In this document: positions 1 through 8,636 of the stretch, piece by piece
Layout: every line of letters starts with the position of its first letter
Numbering within the stretch: position 1 is the first letter of the stretch
From: Bradyrhizobium sp. YR681
Lineage (GTDB): Bacteria > Pseudomonadota > Alphaproteobacteria > Rhizobiales > Xanthobacteraceae
NCBI RefSeq assembly: GCF_000282615.1
Contig: NZ_AKIY01000189.1
Span: 1 to 64,000 of the forward strand
DNA length: 64,000 bases
Reading direction: 5' to 3'
Position numbers and translations under genes: made by a program
Notes under the pieces: generated by a model
The model's input: only the letters and a program-made list of their open reading frames with translations
Told to the model about the DNA's origin: nothing
Database searches by the model: none

Positions 1-121
1 GGCTGACGGCGGCCGCCGACACGTTCAGCTCGAGCCCGGCCGCGGCAAAGCTGCCGGTCCGCGCCGCCGCCTCGAATGCCTTGATGCCGTTGAGAAACAG
101 CAGCCGCCGCAAATGATCCAC
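1..121 (-). CDS. LysR family transcriptional regulator, N-terminal fragment
   Basis: The left edge of the window cuts this gene; only about 40 N-terminal residues are present. The reverse-strand translation begins VDHLRRLLFLNGIKAFEAAA and continues with RTGSFAAAGLELNVSAAAVS, the winged helix-turn-helix start of a LysR-type regulator of the GcvA subgroup. The GTG at 121 is the best start because no ATG lies close upstream; a TTG three codons later is possible. The gene faces away from the TauE-type permease at 422, so the pair could form a divergon, but the interval is filled with palindromic repeats and no operator can be picked out. The target is unknown. Confidence 0.75.
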   Translation of the reverse strand, partial: MDHLRRLLFLNGIKAFEAAARTGSFAAAGLELNVSAAAVS

Positions 122-236
122 CCTCAGGAAAGCTGATGCAAGGCCAAGATAACTCAGTTTGCGAAGCCAGGGCAAGCGAGGCAGAAATATCGGCGTAATT
201 CATGCTGATTTGCCGAGGCGGAGAGGCTGCCCTTCG

Positions 237-378
237 CCTCTCCCCGCTTGCGGGGAGAGGCCGGAATCCAAGCAACGCTTGGATTCCGGGTGAGGGGGAC
301 TCTCCGCGAGTCCAACTGCCACCTCCCCTTGCGGAGAGTCCCCCTCACCCCACCCTCTCCCCGCAAGCGGGGCGAGGG
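237..378. repeat. Compound palindromic repeat (four nested or adjacent hairpins)
   Basis: Four inverted repeats follow one another: CCTCTCCCCGC with its complement (237-260), CCGGAATCCAAGC with its complement (261-289), a long arm GTGAGGGGGACTCTCCGC pairing across to 348, and a second CCTCTCCCCGC hairpin (354-378). This fills most of the 300 bp between the LysR fragment and the next gene. It is the type of mosaic palindromic repeat common in Bradyrhizobium intergenic DNA. Confidence 0.75.
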
Positions 379-421
379 AGACGAACAGCTTGCGTCCCTT
401 ACTCGCCTTCAGGAGAACCCC

Positions 422-1201
422 GTGACATCCATCATGATCGCTGCCCTTGGATTGCTGATGGTCGGCACCGCGTTCCTGTCGGGGCTGTTCGGCATGGCGG
501 GCGGGCTGATCCTGATCGGGGTGCTGCTGGCCCTGATGCCGCTGCCGACGGCGATGGTGCTGCATGCGATCACGCAGATGGCCTCGAACGGCTGGCGCGC
601 GTTCCTGTGGCGGGCGCATATCCGCTGGCGGCCGGTCGCGAACTACATGGTCGGCGCTGCCGTCGCGCTCGCGGCCTGGTCGCTCACCCGCTACGTGCCT
701 GACAAGCCGATGGCGCTGCTGCTGCTCGGCGTCACCCCGTTCATGGCGCGGCTGTTGCCTGCGAATATCAAGCCCGATCCCGACCGTCTCTGGCAGGGCA
801 CGGTCTACGGCACGATCTGCATGGGCCTGATGCTGATGACCGGCGTGTCGGGCCCGCTGCTCGATACCTTCTTCCTCGGCGGCGATTTCGGCCGGCGCGA
901 GAAGGTCGCGACCAAGGCGATGTGCCAGCTCGTCAGCCATTTCACCAAGCTGATCTATTTTGGCGGCATCATCGACCAGGCCGCGAGCCTCGATCCCGTG
1001 CTCGCCGGCGTCGCGATCGCAGCCTCGATGCTCGGCACCACGCTGGCGCGGCGCATCCTCGAAGCCATGACCGACCAGCAATTCGTGGCCTGGTCCAACA
1101 AGCTGATCACCACCATCGCCTGCTACTACATCCTCTATGGCGGCTGGCTGCTGGTTCGTACGGACGTCGCGGCCGCCTTCGACAAGGGAGGATTGCCATG
1201 A
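422..1201 (+). CDS. TauE/SafE family membrane permease
   Basis: This 259-residue integral membrane protein belongs to the TauE/SafE (DUF81) group, whose members export sulfite, sulfoacetate or other small anions. It begins with a hydrophobic helix and the glycine-rich motif GLFGMAGGLILIG typical of the first repeat; further membrane segments follow to the C terminus. I chose the GTG at 422 because AGGAG at 411-415 sits seven bases before it; an upstream ATG at 248 would translate through a palindromic repeat. The stop overlaps the next start as ATGA, so the two genes are translationally coupled. The substrate cannot be deduced. Confidence 0.85.
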   Translation: MTSIMIAALGLLMVGTAFLSGLFGMAGGLILIGVLLALMPLPTAMVLHAITQMASNGWRAFLWRAHIRWRPVANYMVGAAVALAAWSLTRYVPDKPMALLLLGVTPFMARLLPANIKPDPDRLWQGTVYGTICMGLMLMTGVSGPLLDTFFLGGDFGRREKVATKAMCQLVSHFTKLIYFGGIIDQAASLDPVLAGVAIAASMLGTTLARRILEAMTDQQFVAWSNKLITTIACYYILYGGWLLVRTDVAAAFDKGGLP

Positions 1202-1428
1202 GCGAGATTGCCGATCCGCTGGTGCTGGACTTCGTCGAATGGGTCGCGCGCGAGCCGCGCGCTTATGCCGAGGTGATCGCGACCTGGAAGACCTCGTGCC
1301 CGCGCCTCACCATCTGGGAAGACGCCGCCGAGCGCGGCTACGTCGCCCGCGAGACGCTGCCCGGCCTCGGGCTGGTGATCGCGGTGACGGAGGGCGGCGC
1401 AAGGTTTTTACGAACCAACGGGCGGTGA
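1198..1428 (+). CDS. Conserved small protein coupled to the TauE permease
   Basis: A 76-residue soluble protein beginning MSEIADPLVLDFVEWVARE. Its ATG overlaps the TGA of the permease gene (ATGA), a strong sign that it is translated and works with or is regulated like the permease. The sequence has no signal peptide or membrane segment. The segment LTIWEDAAERGYVAR followed by a short hydrophobic strand and the TEGG turn resembles a small winged-helix or ArsR-like fold, but I do not recognise a family. Function unknown. Confidence 0.75.
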   Translation: MSEIADPLVLDFVEWVAREPRAYAEVIATWKTSCPRLTIWEDAAERGYVARETLPGLGLVIAVTEGGARFLRTNGR

Positions 1429-1449
1429 TACGCACGTCCGTCTCCACAC

Positions 1450-1593
1450 CGTCATTGCGAGCGCAAGCGAAGCAATCCAGAATGGGAGACCCTCACCCTG
1501 AGGAGCGCGCATCTTGCGCGCGTCTTGAAGGGCGAGGCCGAGATCGGGCCTTCATCCTTCGAGACGCGCGTTCCGCGCTCCTCAGGATGAGGG
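1450..1593. repeat. REP half-site followed by a second palindromic repeat
   Basis: Positions 1450-1484 carry one arm of the CGTCATTGCGAGCG repeat seen complete at 11788 and 14766. Positions 1491-1593 form a separate element with outer arms CCTCACCCTGAGGAGCGCG and CGCGCTCCTCAGGATGAGGG. Together they occupy the gap between the small coupled gene and the GST. Confidence 0.7.
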
Positions 1594-1614
1594 TCTGGCG
1601 GGAGTAGCCTGTCC

Positions 1615-2313
1615 ATGTCGCTCAAACTCTACGAACTCGTCGGCACCGACGCCGCTCGCCCGTTCAGCCCGTTTTGCTGGCGCACGCGGATGGCGCTGGC
1701 GCACAAGGGCCTGTCGGCGGAATCGCTGCCCTGGCGCTTCACCGAGAAGAGCGCAATCGCGCCGCACGGCTCGGAGAAGGTCCCGGTGCTGCTGCATCAC
1801 GACGAGCCCGTGGTCGATTCCTGGACGATCGCGAACCATCTCGAAGACAATTTTCCTGACAGCCCGTCGCTGTTCGGCGGCGAGGGCCGCCGCGCCATGG
1901 CGCGCATGATCAACGCCTGGGGCGACATCGCCATCGTCGGCGGCATTTTTCCCCTGATCATTGCCGACATCCCGAAGAACCTCGCCGAAGTCGATGCCGC
2001 CTATTTCCGAAAGTCGCGCGAGGCGCGGTTTGGTGGCAAGAGCCTCGAAGACATCATGGCGAGCCGCGACACCGGCGTGATCGCATTCCGCAAGTCGCTG
2101 GAGGTGATGCGGCAGACACTGAAGAAGCAGCCCTATATCGGCGGCGACGCGCCGAACTACGCCGACTACATCGTGTTCGGAGGCTTTCAATGGGCGCGGG
2201 TGGTGAGCCCGTTCAAGCTGCTGGAGAGCGATGATCCGATCTACGCGTGGCGCGAAAAGCTGCTCGATGCGTTCGACGGCATGGCGCGGAAATCGCCGGG
2301 ACACGCGGTGTAG
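1615..2313 (+). CDS. Glutathione S-transferase family protein
   Basis: A 232-residue protein with an N-terminal thioredoxin-like domain (about residues 1-80) and an all-helical C-terminal domain. The N terminus LYELVGTDAARPFSPFCWRT resembles the beta-etherase-like (LigE/LigF-related) branch of the GST superfamily. The segment SEKVPVLLHHDEPVVDSWTI contains the cis-proline (VPVL) and the DSWTI stretch that contacts the glutathione glutamate. It may conjugate or reduce aromatic or electrophilic compounds, but the substrate is unknown. It stands alone between repeats. Confidence 0.85.
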   Translation: MSLKLYELVGTDAARPFSPFCWRTRMALAHKGLSAESLPWRFTEKSAIAPHGSEKVPVLLHHDEPVVDSWTIANHLEDNFPDSPSLFGGEGRRAMARMINAWGDIAIVGGIFPLIIADIPKNLAEVDAAYFRKSREARFGGKSLEDIMASRDTGVIAFRKSLEVMRQTLKKQPYIGGDAPNYADYIVFGGFQWARVVSPFKLLESDDPIYAWREKLLDAFDGMARKSPGHAV

Positions 2314-2320
2314 CTTTCTT

Positions 2321-2406
2321 CGTAGCCCGGATGGAGCGAAGCGAAATCCGGGGCCGCTGCCAACGGAACGATTCCCGGATTACGCTTGCGCGCCATCCGG
2401 GCTACG
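2321..2406. repeat. Bradyrhizobium-type palindromic repeat (GTAGCCCGGATGGAGCG family)
   Basis: The outer arms GTAGCCCGGATGGAGCGAAG and CGCGCCATCCGGGCTACG are inverted. The same element recurs at 19375-19455 and 23478-23564. Its right end lies inside the reading frame of the neighbouring reverse-strand CWC protein. Confidence 0.85.
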
Positions 2407-2595
2407 CGCTTCCGCCGCTGCCTTCCTCAAACACTCCCGGCACAGGCAATCCTCGCCCTTCACCGGCATCGGCAGCTTTGCCGTTTCCTCCGCGCACCAG
2501 CAAGCACCTGACAGATCGCAGCCGAACTCGGTGCCGCAGCGGGAACAGGCAAGGCGGCGCGGTTCCGGCGTTGGGGATTCTTGCTGATTTGTCAT
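2380..2595 (-). CDS. Cysteine-rich CWC family small protein
   Basis: A 71-residue protein with the pattern CSRCGTEFGCDLSGACWCAE, then a further pair in CLCREC, matching the cysteine-rich CWC family of presumed zinc-binding small proteins. There is no signal peptide. The last residues (ARSPDGAQA) are encoded by the adjacent palindromic repeat, so the element appears to have inserted into or replaced the native 3' end. The start at 2595 lies in the interval divergent from the DUF1800 gene. The biological role of the family is not established. Confidence 0.8.
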   Translation of the reverse strand: MTNQQESPTPEPRRLACSRCGTEFGCDLSGACWCAEETAKLPMPVKGEDCLCRECLRKAAAEARSPDGAQA

Positions 2596-2709
2596 GATTT
2601 GCGCAAAAGCTGTGCGGTCATTTTCATGTCGGGTTCATCTCTCACCACGGTATATTATGCGCCGCGCACGGATCAGGAAAGCGGCTGGCAATCCGCGAAG
2701 GACAAATCG

Positions 2710-4278
2710 ATGGCCCGCGATTCGCAAGCCGCGCTCGTCGCGCTCAACCGGTTCGGCTTCGGGGCGCGCGGCGGGGCCTCCGGCGATCTGATCAATGCGG
2801 CCTCCGATCCCAGAGGCTTCGTGAAGGCGGAACTTGCCCGCCCCAACGGCGTGCTGCTGGAGGCGCCGGGGCTGCAATCGACGCCGCAGCTCGGCCAGGC
2901 CGTGTTCGCCTATCAAGACGAGGTCAAGCAGGCGCGCGAGGCCGCCGCCAAGGAAACTGCGAAGGCCGGCACGCCGCCTGAAGCACCGCAGGCGCCGGCC
3001 GACCAGAAACCCGGGCCGCGCCGCAATCTCTCGCTGAACACGGTCGCGACCGAGATCGCTGGCCAGATGACCGATGCCAAGCCGGCCAACAGTGCAGCGA
3101 AACCCGAGACCATGCAGCCCAACGCTGCTGCACCGCCGCCCGCAAAACCGGCGCCGCAGCCGCTCAACGTGATCCAGAAAACCTTTCGCGCCGAGGCGCT
3201 GGCGCGCTTGCAGCGCGCGACGCTGGTCGAGTGCGGCTTCACCGAACGTCTGGTCGTGTTCTGGTCCAACCATTTCTGCATCTCCGCAACCAAGGGCGAG
3301 CTGGCGCGGATCTGGGCCGGCGCGTTCGAGCGCGAGGCGATCCGACCGCATGTGCTCGGCCGCTTCGCCGACATGCTGAAGGCCGTCGAGCAGCATCCGG
3401 CGATGCTGTACTTCCTCGACAACCAGCAATCGCTCGGGCCTGACTCGCGTGCGGGGCAGAACCGCAAGCGCGGGCTGAACGAAAATCTCGCGCGTGAGAT
3501 CATGGAGCTGCACACGCTCGGCGTCGGCGGCGGCTATACCCAGGAGGACGTCACCTCGCTCGCGCGCATCATCACCGGCTGGACCTTCGCCGGACGGCAA
3601 GGCGGGTTAGGGGCGCCCGGCTCCTTCGCGTTCAACGCCAACGCGCACCAGCCCGGCCCCCAAATGCTGCTCGGCAAGACCTATGAGTCGGCCGGCCTCG
3701 CGCAGGGCGAGGCGGCGCTCGCCGACATCGCGCGCCATCCCGCGACCGCGAATTTCATCGCGACCAAGCTGGTCCGCCATTTCGTCGCCGACGATCCGCC
3801 GCCGGTGCTCGTGGCGCGGTTGCGGGATGTGTTCGTCAAGACCGACGGCGATCTCAAGGCACTGGCGACCGCGCTGGTCGATTCCGACGAGGCGTGGAAA
3901 GCGCCGCTGACCAAGATGCGCTCGCCTTACGACTTCGTGGTCGCGAGCGGTCGGCTGCTCGCGCGCGTGCCGGAGGATCCGGGCGGCTATCTGAACAATC
4001 TCAATTTGCTCGGTCAGCCGCTGTGGTCGCCAGCCGGTCCCAACGGATTTCCGGATACCAGCGCTGCATGGGCCGCGCCTGAGGGCATGAAGCTGCGGCT
4101 CGACATCGCCGCGCAGATGGGCGCGCGGCTTGGGCCCAACATCGATCCGCTCGACTTGCTCGAATTCGCTGCCGCCGACGCAGCGTCGATCGAAACGCGC
4201 AAAACCATCGAGCGCGCGGAATCGCGCCAGCAGGCGCTGGCGCTGCTGCTGATGTCGCCGGAAATGCAGAGGAGATGA
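2710..4278 (+). CDS. DUF1800 domain-containing protein
   Basis: A 522-residue protein starting MARDSQAALVALNRFGFGAR, the usual opening of DUF1800 proteins. Residues of roughly 75-165 are a low-complexity Ala/Pro/Lys linker, after which the conserved core resumes (FWSNHFCIS, then ENLAREIMELHTLGVGGGYT and ITGWTFAG). DUF1800 genes are nearly always next to DUF1501 genes, as here, and the two overlap by four bases (ATGA). The pair is thought to act in the cell envelope, but the biochemical role is not known. I chose the ATG at 2710 because family homology begins there; an in-frame ATG at 2581 would add an unconserved stretch. Confidence 0.85.
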   Translation: MARDSQAALVALNRFGFGARGGASGDLINAASDPRGFVKAELARPNGVLLEAPGLQSTPQLGQAVFAYQDEVKQAREAAAKETAKAGTPPEAPQAPADQKPGPRRNLSLNTVATEIAGQMTDAKPANSAAKPETMQPNAAAPPPAKPAPQPLNVIQKTFRAEALARLQRATLVECGFTERLVVFWSNHFCISATKGELARIWAGAFEREAIRPHVLGRFADMLKAVEQHPAMLYFLDNQQSLGPDSRAGQNRKRGLNENLAREIMELHTLGVGGGYTQEDVTSLARIITGWTFAGRQGGLGAPGSFAFNANAHQPGPQMLLGKTYESAGLAQGEAALADIARHPATANFIATKLVRHFVADDPPPVLVARLRDVFVKTDGDLKALATALVDSDEAWKAPLTKMRSPYDFVVASGRLLARVPEDPGGYLNNLNLLGQPLWSPAGPNGFPDTSAAWAAPEGMKLRLDIAAQMGARLGPNIDPLDLLEFAAADAASIETRKTIERAESRQQALALLLMSPEMQRR

Positions 4279-4280
4279 AG

Positions 4281-5498
4281 ATGATCGACTGCGTCGAGAA
4301 CCGCCTCCTCACCTCGCGCCGCGGCCTGCTGCTCGGCGGCGCCTCCTTCGCGGCCTGGGCCTATCTGCCGAAATTCGCCCGCGCGGCCGACGGGCGCGAT
4401 CCGCGCTTGATCGTGGTGATCCTGCGCGGCGCGCTCGACGGGCTCTCAACCGTCGCGCCGGTCGGCGACCCCGATTATGCCGGCCTGCACGGCTCGATCG
4501 CGCTCACGGCGGACGGCGCCCATCCCGCGATCATGCTCGACAGCTTCTTCGCGCTGCATCCGGCGATGCCGGAATTTGCGCGGATGTACCGCGACATGCA
4601 TGCGGCGGTGATCCACGCGGTGGCGACGCCCTATCGCGATCGCTCCCATTTCGACGGCCAGGACGTGCTCGAAAGCGGCTATGCCGGTCCCGGCCGCGTG
4701 CAGTCCGGCTGGCTCAACCGCGCGCTCGACGCGCTGCCGCGCGGCGAGCGCGTGTCGAGCGGACTTGCGGTCGGCCCGACCACGCCGCTGGTGCTGCGCG
4801 GCAATGCGCCGACCGTCGGCTGGGCGCCGGTCGCGCTGCCGCAGGCCGACGACGACACCGCGATGAGGCTGGTCGATCTCTATCGTCACCGCGATCCCGC
4901 GCTGGCCTCGGCCTTGTCGCAGGGTCTCCAGCTCGACAAGGTCGCGAGCGGTGACGACATGAAGCCGAAGGGCGGCAATCAGGTCGCGCAGATGCGCCAG
5001 GTCGCGCGTGGCGCCGCAAAGCTGATGGCGGCCGATGACGGGCCGCGCATCGCCGCGCTCGCCTTCGACGGCTGGGACACGCATGCCAATGAAGGCGGCC
5101 CGGTCGGGCGCCTCGCCTTCCTGCTCGGCGGGCTCGACGGCGCGCTCGCCGAATTTGAAAGCGGCCTTGGCGATCGCTGGCGCGACACCGTCGTCGTCGT
5201 CGCCACCGAATTCGGCCGCACCGCGCGCATCAACGGCACCGACGGCACCGATCACGGCACCGGCACCATCGCGCTGCTCGCCGGCGGCGCGGTGAAGGGT
5301 GGCCGCGTCATCTCCGACTGGCCCGGCCTCAAGCTCGCCAACCTCCATGAGGGCCGCGACCTCAAGCCGACGACGGACTTGCGCTCGGTGATCAAGGGCG
5401 TGCTGCAAGGCCAGTTCGGCCTGTCCGATCGCGTGCTGGCTGAGACGGTGTTTCCGGACAGCGCAAGCGCACGGCCGATGAAGGGATTGATTGCCTGA
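4281..5498 (+). CDS. DUF1501 domain-containing protein, Tat-exported
   Basis: A roughly 405-residue protein with a twin-arginine signal (SRRGLLLGGASFAAWAYLP, then an ARA cleavage site), so it is expected to be exported folded to the periplasm. The mature part belongs to the DUF1501 family, related to the alkaline phosphatase/sulfatase fold; the segments SHFDGQDVLESG, FDGWDTHANEGG and VATEFGRTARINGTDGTDHG carry the metal-ligand-type Asp and His residues. The ATG at 4281 is six bases after the GAGGAG site; the ATG at 4275 abuts that site. It is the partner of the upstream DUF1800 gene. Confidence 0.85.
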   Translation: MIDCVENRLLTSRRGLLLGGASFAAWAYLPKFARAADGRDPRLIVVILRGALDGLSTVAPVGDPDYAGLHGSIALTADGAHPAIMLDSFFALHPAMPEFARMYRDMHAAVIHAVATPYRDRSHFDGQDVLESGYAGPGRVQSGWLNRALDALPRGERVSSGLAVGPTTPLVLRGNAPTVGWAPVALPQADDDTAMRLVDLYRHRDPALASALSQGLQLDKVASGDDMKPKGGNQVAQMRQVARGAAKLMAADDGPRIAALAFDGWDTHANEGGPVGRLAFLLGGLDGALAEFESGLGDRWRDTVVVVATEFGRTARINGTDGTDHGTGTIALLAGGAVKGGRVISDWPGLKLANLHEGRDLKPTTDLRSVIKGVLQGQFGLSDRVLAETVFPDSASARPMKGLIA

Positions 5499-5509
5499 TC
5501 CACAAACGC

Positions 5510-5607
5510 CGTCATTCCGGGGCGCGTATAGCGCGAGCCGGAATCCATACGCCCGATGGAGGTTATGGATTCCGGGCCCGCGCCTTGCGGCGCGTCCCGG
5601 AATGACG
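5510..5607. repeat. Palindromic repeat (CGTCATTCCGGGGCGCG family)
   Basis: The arms CGTCATTCCGGGGCGCG and CGCGTCCCGGAATGACG flank an inner inverted pair (GGAATCCAT / ATGGATTCC). It lies between the DUF1501 gene and the monooxygenase gene. Confidence 0.8.
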
Positions 5608-5638
5608 ACATGATGGGCCGGACATCAGGAGACCACCT

Positions 5639-5962
5639 ATGTACATCGCCATGAACCGCTTCCGCGTCACCAAGGGCTCCGAGGCCGCCTTCGAGCAGGT
5701 CTGGCTCTCGCGCGATACCTTTCTTGATGGGGTGCCGGGCTTCGTCGAATTCCATCTGCTGCGCGGGCCGGAAGCGGAGGACCATACGCTGTACGCCTCG
5801 CACACGGTGTGGGCGAACCACGCCGCGTTCGAGGCCTGGACCAAGTCGGAGGCATTTCGTGCGGCGCATGCGCGGGCCGGCGACAACAAGCCGCTTTATC
5901 TCGGCCATCCCCAGTTCGAGGGCTTCGAGGTGATGCAGACTGTGGCGCGCGGCGCGAAGTAG
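5639..5962 (+). CDS. Antibiotic biosynthesis monooxygenase (ABM) domain protein, possible IsdG-type heme-degrading enzyme
   Basis: A 107-residue single-domain ferredoxin-like protein. It carries Asn6, Trp67 and His77 (in MNRFRV, FEAWTKS and FRAAH), the same residues and nearly the same spacing as the Asn-Trp-His triad of IsdG-type heme monooxygenases. Bradyrhizobium japonicum is known to have two such enzymes, HmuQ and HmuD; this gene stands apart from any heme-uptake genes, so an HmuD-like role is possible but cannot be settled here. CAGGAG lies nine bases before the ATG. Other ABM proteins act on quinones or polyketides, so heme is an inference from the triad. Confidence 0.8.
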   Translation: MYIAMNRFRVTKGSEAAFEQVWLSRDTFLDGVPGFVEFHLLRGPEAEDHTLYASHTVWANHAAFEAWTKSEAFRAAHARAGDNKPLYLGHPQFEGFEVMQTVARGAK

Positions 5963-5978
5963 CGCCGCGCTATAAAGA

Positions 5979-6920
5979 TCAGCCCTGCGTGATCTTGTCG
6001 ATCTCCGCCATCTCCTCGGCGCTGAGCTTCCACGCGATCGCCTTCACGTTCTGCTCGATCTGCTCGGCGCGGGTGGCGCCGGCGATCACGCTCGAGACCT
6101 GCGGGCGCGCGGCGAGCCAGGAGAAGGCGAGCTCGAGCATCGAGTGCCCACGCGCCGTCGCAAAGGCCTGGAGTTTCTCGACGATGGCCTCGTTGCGCGG
6201 CGTGACATAGCGATCGCGCAGCCGCGGAGTCTGGCCGAAGCGGGTGTCGCCGGGTGCGGCTTCGCCCTTCTTGTACTTGCCGGTCAGAAGGCCGCTGGCG
6301 AGCGGGAAGAACGGCAACAGGCCGAGCTTGTATTCCTGCGCCGCCGGCAGCAGGTCCTTCTCGATGTCGCGCACCACCAGCGAATATTCGTCCTGGCATG
6401 AAACGAAGCGCGTGACATTCATCGCGCGCGCGACGTACTCGGCTTCCGCGATGCGCCAGGCCGGAAAGTTCGAATTGCCGATGTAGCGGACCTTGCCCTG
6501 GCGAACGAGATCGTCCAGCGCGCGCAGGCTCTCCTCGATCGGCGTCAGCGGGTCGTAATCGTGCTGCTGGTAGAGATCGATGTAATCGGTCTTCAGCCGC
6601 TTCAGGCTCGCTTCCACCGCCGCCATGATGTAGCGCCGCGAGGCGCCCTGCTTGGTTCCGTCCTCCGCCATCGGCTTGGAATATTTCGTCGCCAGCACGA
6701 TGTCCTTGCGGCGATCGCCCAGCACCGCGCCGAGCACGGTTTCCGAGCCGCCCATGGCCGAATAGATGTCGGCGGTGTCGAACAGCGTGATGCCGAGGTC
6801 GAGCGCGCGATGGATCACTTTGCGCGAGGCCTCGAGATCGATGCGCTGGCCGAAATTGTTGCAGCCGAGCCCGACCGCAGACACGCGAAGGCCGGAGGCG
6901 CCGAGATTACGAATTTCCAT
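5979..6920 (-). CDS. Aldo/keto reductase
   Basis: A 313-residue NADPH-dependent oxidoreductase of the AKR superfamily with a TIM-barrel fold. The family motifs are visible in order: LGLGCNNFGQ-like start, DTADIYS with the catalytic Tyr, LATKYSK with the Lys, IDLYQQHDYDP with the active-site His, and a C-terminal SSVIAGATRAEQIEQN that binds the NADP phosphate. I placed the start at the ATG at 6920 (MEIRNLGASGLRVS), where homology begins. It converges with the monooxygenase gene, ending 16 bases from it. The substrate is unknown. Confidence 0.9.
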   Translation of the reverse strand: MEIRNLGASGLRVSAVGLGCNNFGQRIDLEASRKVIHRALDLGITLFDTADIYSAMGGSETVLGAVLGDRRKDIVLATKYSKPMAEDGTKQGASRRYIMAAVEASLKRLKTDYIDLYQQHDYDPLTPIEESLRALDDLVRQGKVRYIGNSNFPAWRIAEAEYVARAMNVTRFVSCQDEYSLVVRDIEKDLLPAAQEYKLGLLPFFPLASGLLTGKYKKGEAAPGDTRFGQTPRLRDRYVTPRNEAIVEKLQAFATARGHSMLELAFSWLAARPQVSSVIAGATRAEQIEQNVKAIAWKLSAEEMAEIDKITQG

Positions 6921-7176
6921 GGGAGGTCCTGTCAGGAGAAAGCAGCCCATTGTGGCCGCGGTGCCCGCCAGCGGCAAGGCGCCGCCTTGCGGTGCTGCCA
7001 TGCCGTCGGGAACTGACGTCAAAAAAATGCGGCCCCAGTCAGACGCGGCGACTGACGGGGACCGCTTTGGGGCGCTTGATCGGTGACGGGGGGCCTGATC
7101 AGACGCAGGTGGAGCCTAGTCCCGCTATGTAACGCGCGGGTGACAGGCGGACTTATCCACAGGCTGCGTCGGCGGA

Positions 7177-7632
7177 TCAGAACAGCTTGCGATAGACGAT
7201 GAATCCGGAGCGTTCCGCGACCTTGTCGTACAGGCGCTGCGCCGTGACGTTGGTCTCGTGCGTCTGCCAGTAGACCCGCGGCGATCCCGCCAGTTTCGCC
7301 CGCTCGTACACGCCATGGATCAGCGCCGAGGCGACGCCCTTGCCCCGCGCGCCCTCCAGCGTGAACAGATCCTGCAAATAGCAGGACGGCTCGATCGCGG
7401 TGGTGCTGCGATGGAACAGATAGTTTGTCATGCCGAGAAGCTTGCCGTCGCTCTCCGCGACCAGGCCGTGCACCGGCTCATAGGCGTCGAAGAAACGCCG
7501 CCATGTCACGGCCGTGATTTCCGGCGCGAGCGCGGTCGGGCCGGAGCGGCCGTAGAAGGCGTTGTAGCCGTCCCATAGCGGCAGCCATTGATCGTAATCC
7601 TGCCGCGTGACGGGGCGAATGGTGAGTGACAT
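7177..7632 (-). CDS. GNAT family N-acetyltransferase
   Basis: A 151-residue acetyltransferase. The acetyl-CoA binding motif A is LEGARGKGVASALIHGV, matching the (R/Q)xxGx(G/A) pattern, and the C-terminal strand contains NVTAQRLYDKV, the usual Asn-x-x-Ala-x-x-x-Tyr element. The N terminus IRPVTRQDYDQWLPLWDGY is typical of the family. Substrates range from amino acids to antibiotics and cannot be predicted here. It is a single gene upstream of the PAS membrane protein on the same strand. Confidence 0.85.
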   Translation of the reverse strand: MSLTIRPVTRQDYDQWLPLWDGYNAFYGRSGPTALAPEITAVTWRRFFDAYEPVHGLVAESDGKLLGMTNYLFHRSTTAIEPSCYLQDLFTLEGARGKGVASALIHGVYERAKLAGSPRVYWQTHETNVTAQRLYDKVAERSGFIVYRKLF

Positions 7633-7704
7633 CCTGGAATTCCGCGAGCGATGAAGTGACCTTCATACGTGATGAAGGGCATGGCGATCAATCGCGGCGT
7701 TGCA

Positions 7705-8505
7705 TCACTCCGCGACGCGCAGATACCGGATCAGCCTGCGGTTCGCGGGATCGCGCAGCGAGCGATAGTAGTCGGCGCGCGCCGGCGCGTCGGTGTGGCG
7801 CACGAGATCGGTCACGGGCGTGTAGCTCAGCATGCGCCCGCCGTCGGGCAGCGCGGCGCAGACGAAACGCAGCACCTCGCCGTTGCGCAAATTGATGTTG
7901 ATCGGCGTGGCGTCGCCGATCCGCACCATCTCCATGCGCAGCGCGATGAAAGTGCCGAGCTCGTCCTCCGGCAGCTCGAACGCGCCCGTGTCGCGGCCGT
8001 GATACATCAGCGCGATGAAGGGCGGCTTGCCGTCGGCGATCTCGTCCGGCAGCGCAAAGTAATCGCGGAAGGCGCGGTTGATGAACTCGGCGCGCGTTTC
8101 GGCATCGAGCAATACGATGCCGATATCGACCTGGTCGAGCGCGGCCGACAGCCGTGCGGCAATGGCGTGGCTCTGGCGCTCGGTGGCGAAGGCGGCGAGC
8201 AGCCGCTCGCGCATCAGGCCGGTGATGCCCGCGGTGCCGAAGGCCGTCACCGCGAGCAGGCCGACCAGATCCGCGCTGGCATGGAGGGTGCGATGGCCGG
8301 CGAAGAACAGCGCCGCGCCGGCGACCGCGAGCGCCGCACTGGTCACGGCGGAGGCGAAACCCGACAGCGCGCCTGAAAGCGCCACGATGCAGACGAGCAG
8401 CGGTGCGGGCGAGGGAATGTGGACGGAGCGATCGAGCAGGATCGCCAGCAGCGTCATCGCCACCGTCAGCACGGGACCGGAGATCGCACGCCATCCGAAC
8501 CGCAT
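7705..8505 (-). CDS. Membrane protein with a cytoplasmic PAS domain
   Basis: A 266-residue protein. The first 100 residues hold about four hydrophobic segments, and residues from about 115 form a PAS domain of the PAS_7 kind: SAALDQVDIGIVLLDAETRA, FINRAFRDYFALP and a C-terminal strand pair. No output domain (kinase, GGDEF, HTH) follows, so it would have to signal through a partner or act as a truncated sensor. The gene is preceded by 72 bp and then the GNAT gene on the same strand, but no coupling is evident. What it senses is unknown. Confidence 0.8.
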   Translation of the reverse strand: MRFGWRAISGPVLTVAMTLLAILLDRSVHIPSPAPLLVCIVALSGALSGFASAVTSAALAVAGAALFFAGHRTLHASADLVGLLAVTAFGTAGITGLMRERLLAAFATERQSHAIAARLSAALDQVDIGIVLLDAETRAEFINRAFRDYFALPDEIADGKPPFIALMYHGRDTGAFELPEDELGTFIALRMEMVRIGDATPININLRNGEVLRFVCAALPDGGRMLSYTPVTDLVRHTDAPARADYYRSLRDPANRRLIRYLRVAE

Positions 8506-8636
8506 GGGCCTGTCTCGTTCCTCCCCGAACGAGTTAAGGCCGCAACACTGACTGATTGTTGCGATGGCGCAGTGCGAAATCGTGCGGCGCGCTTAAAGGC
8601 GGCTTGCGCCGGCGCGCAAAGCTTTCGGAGGATTTA

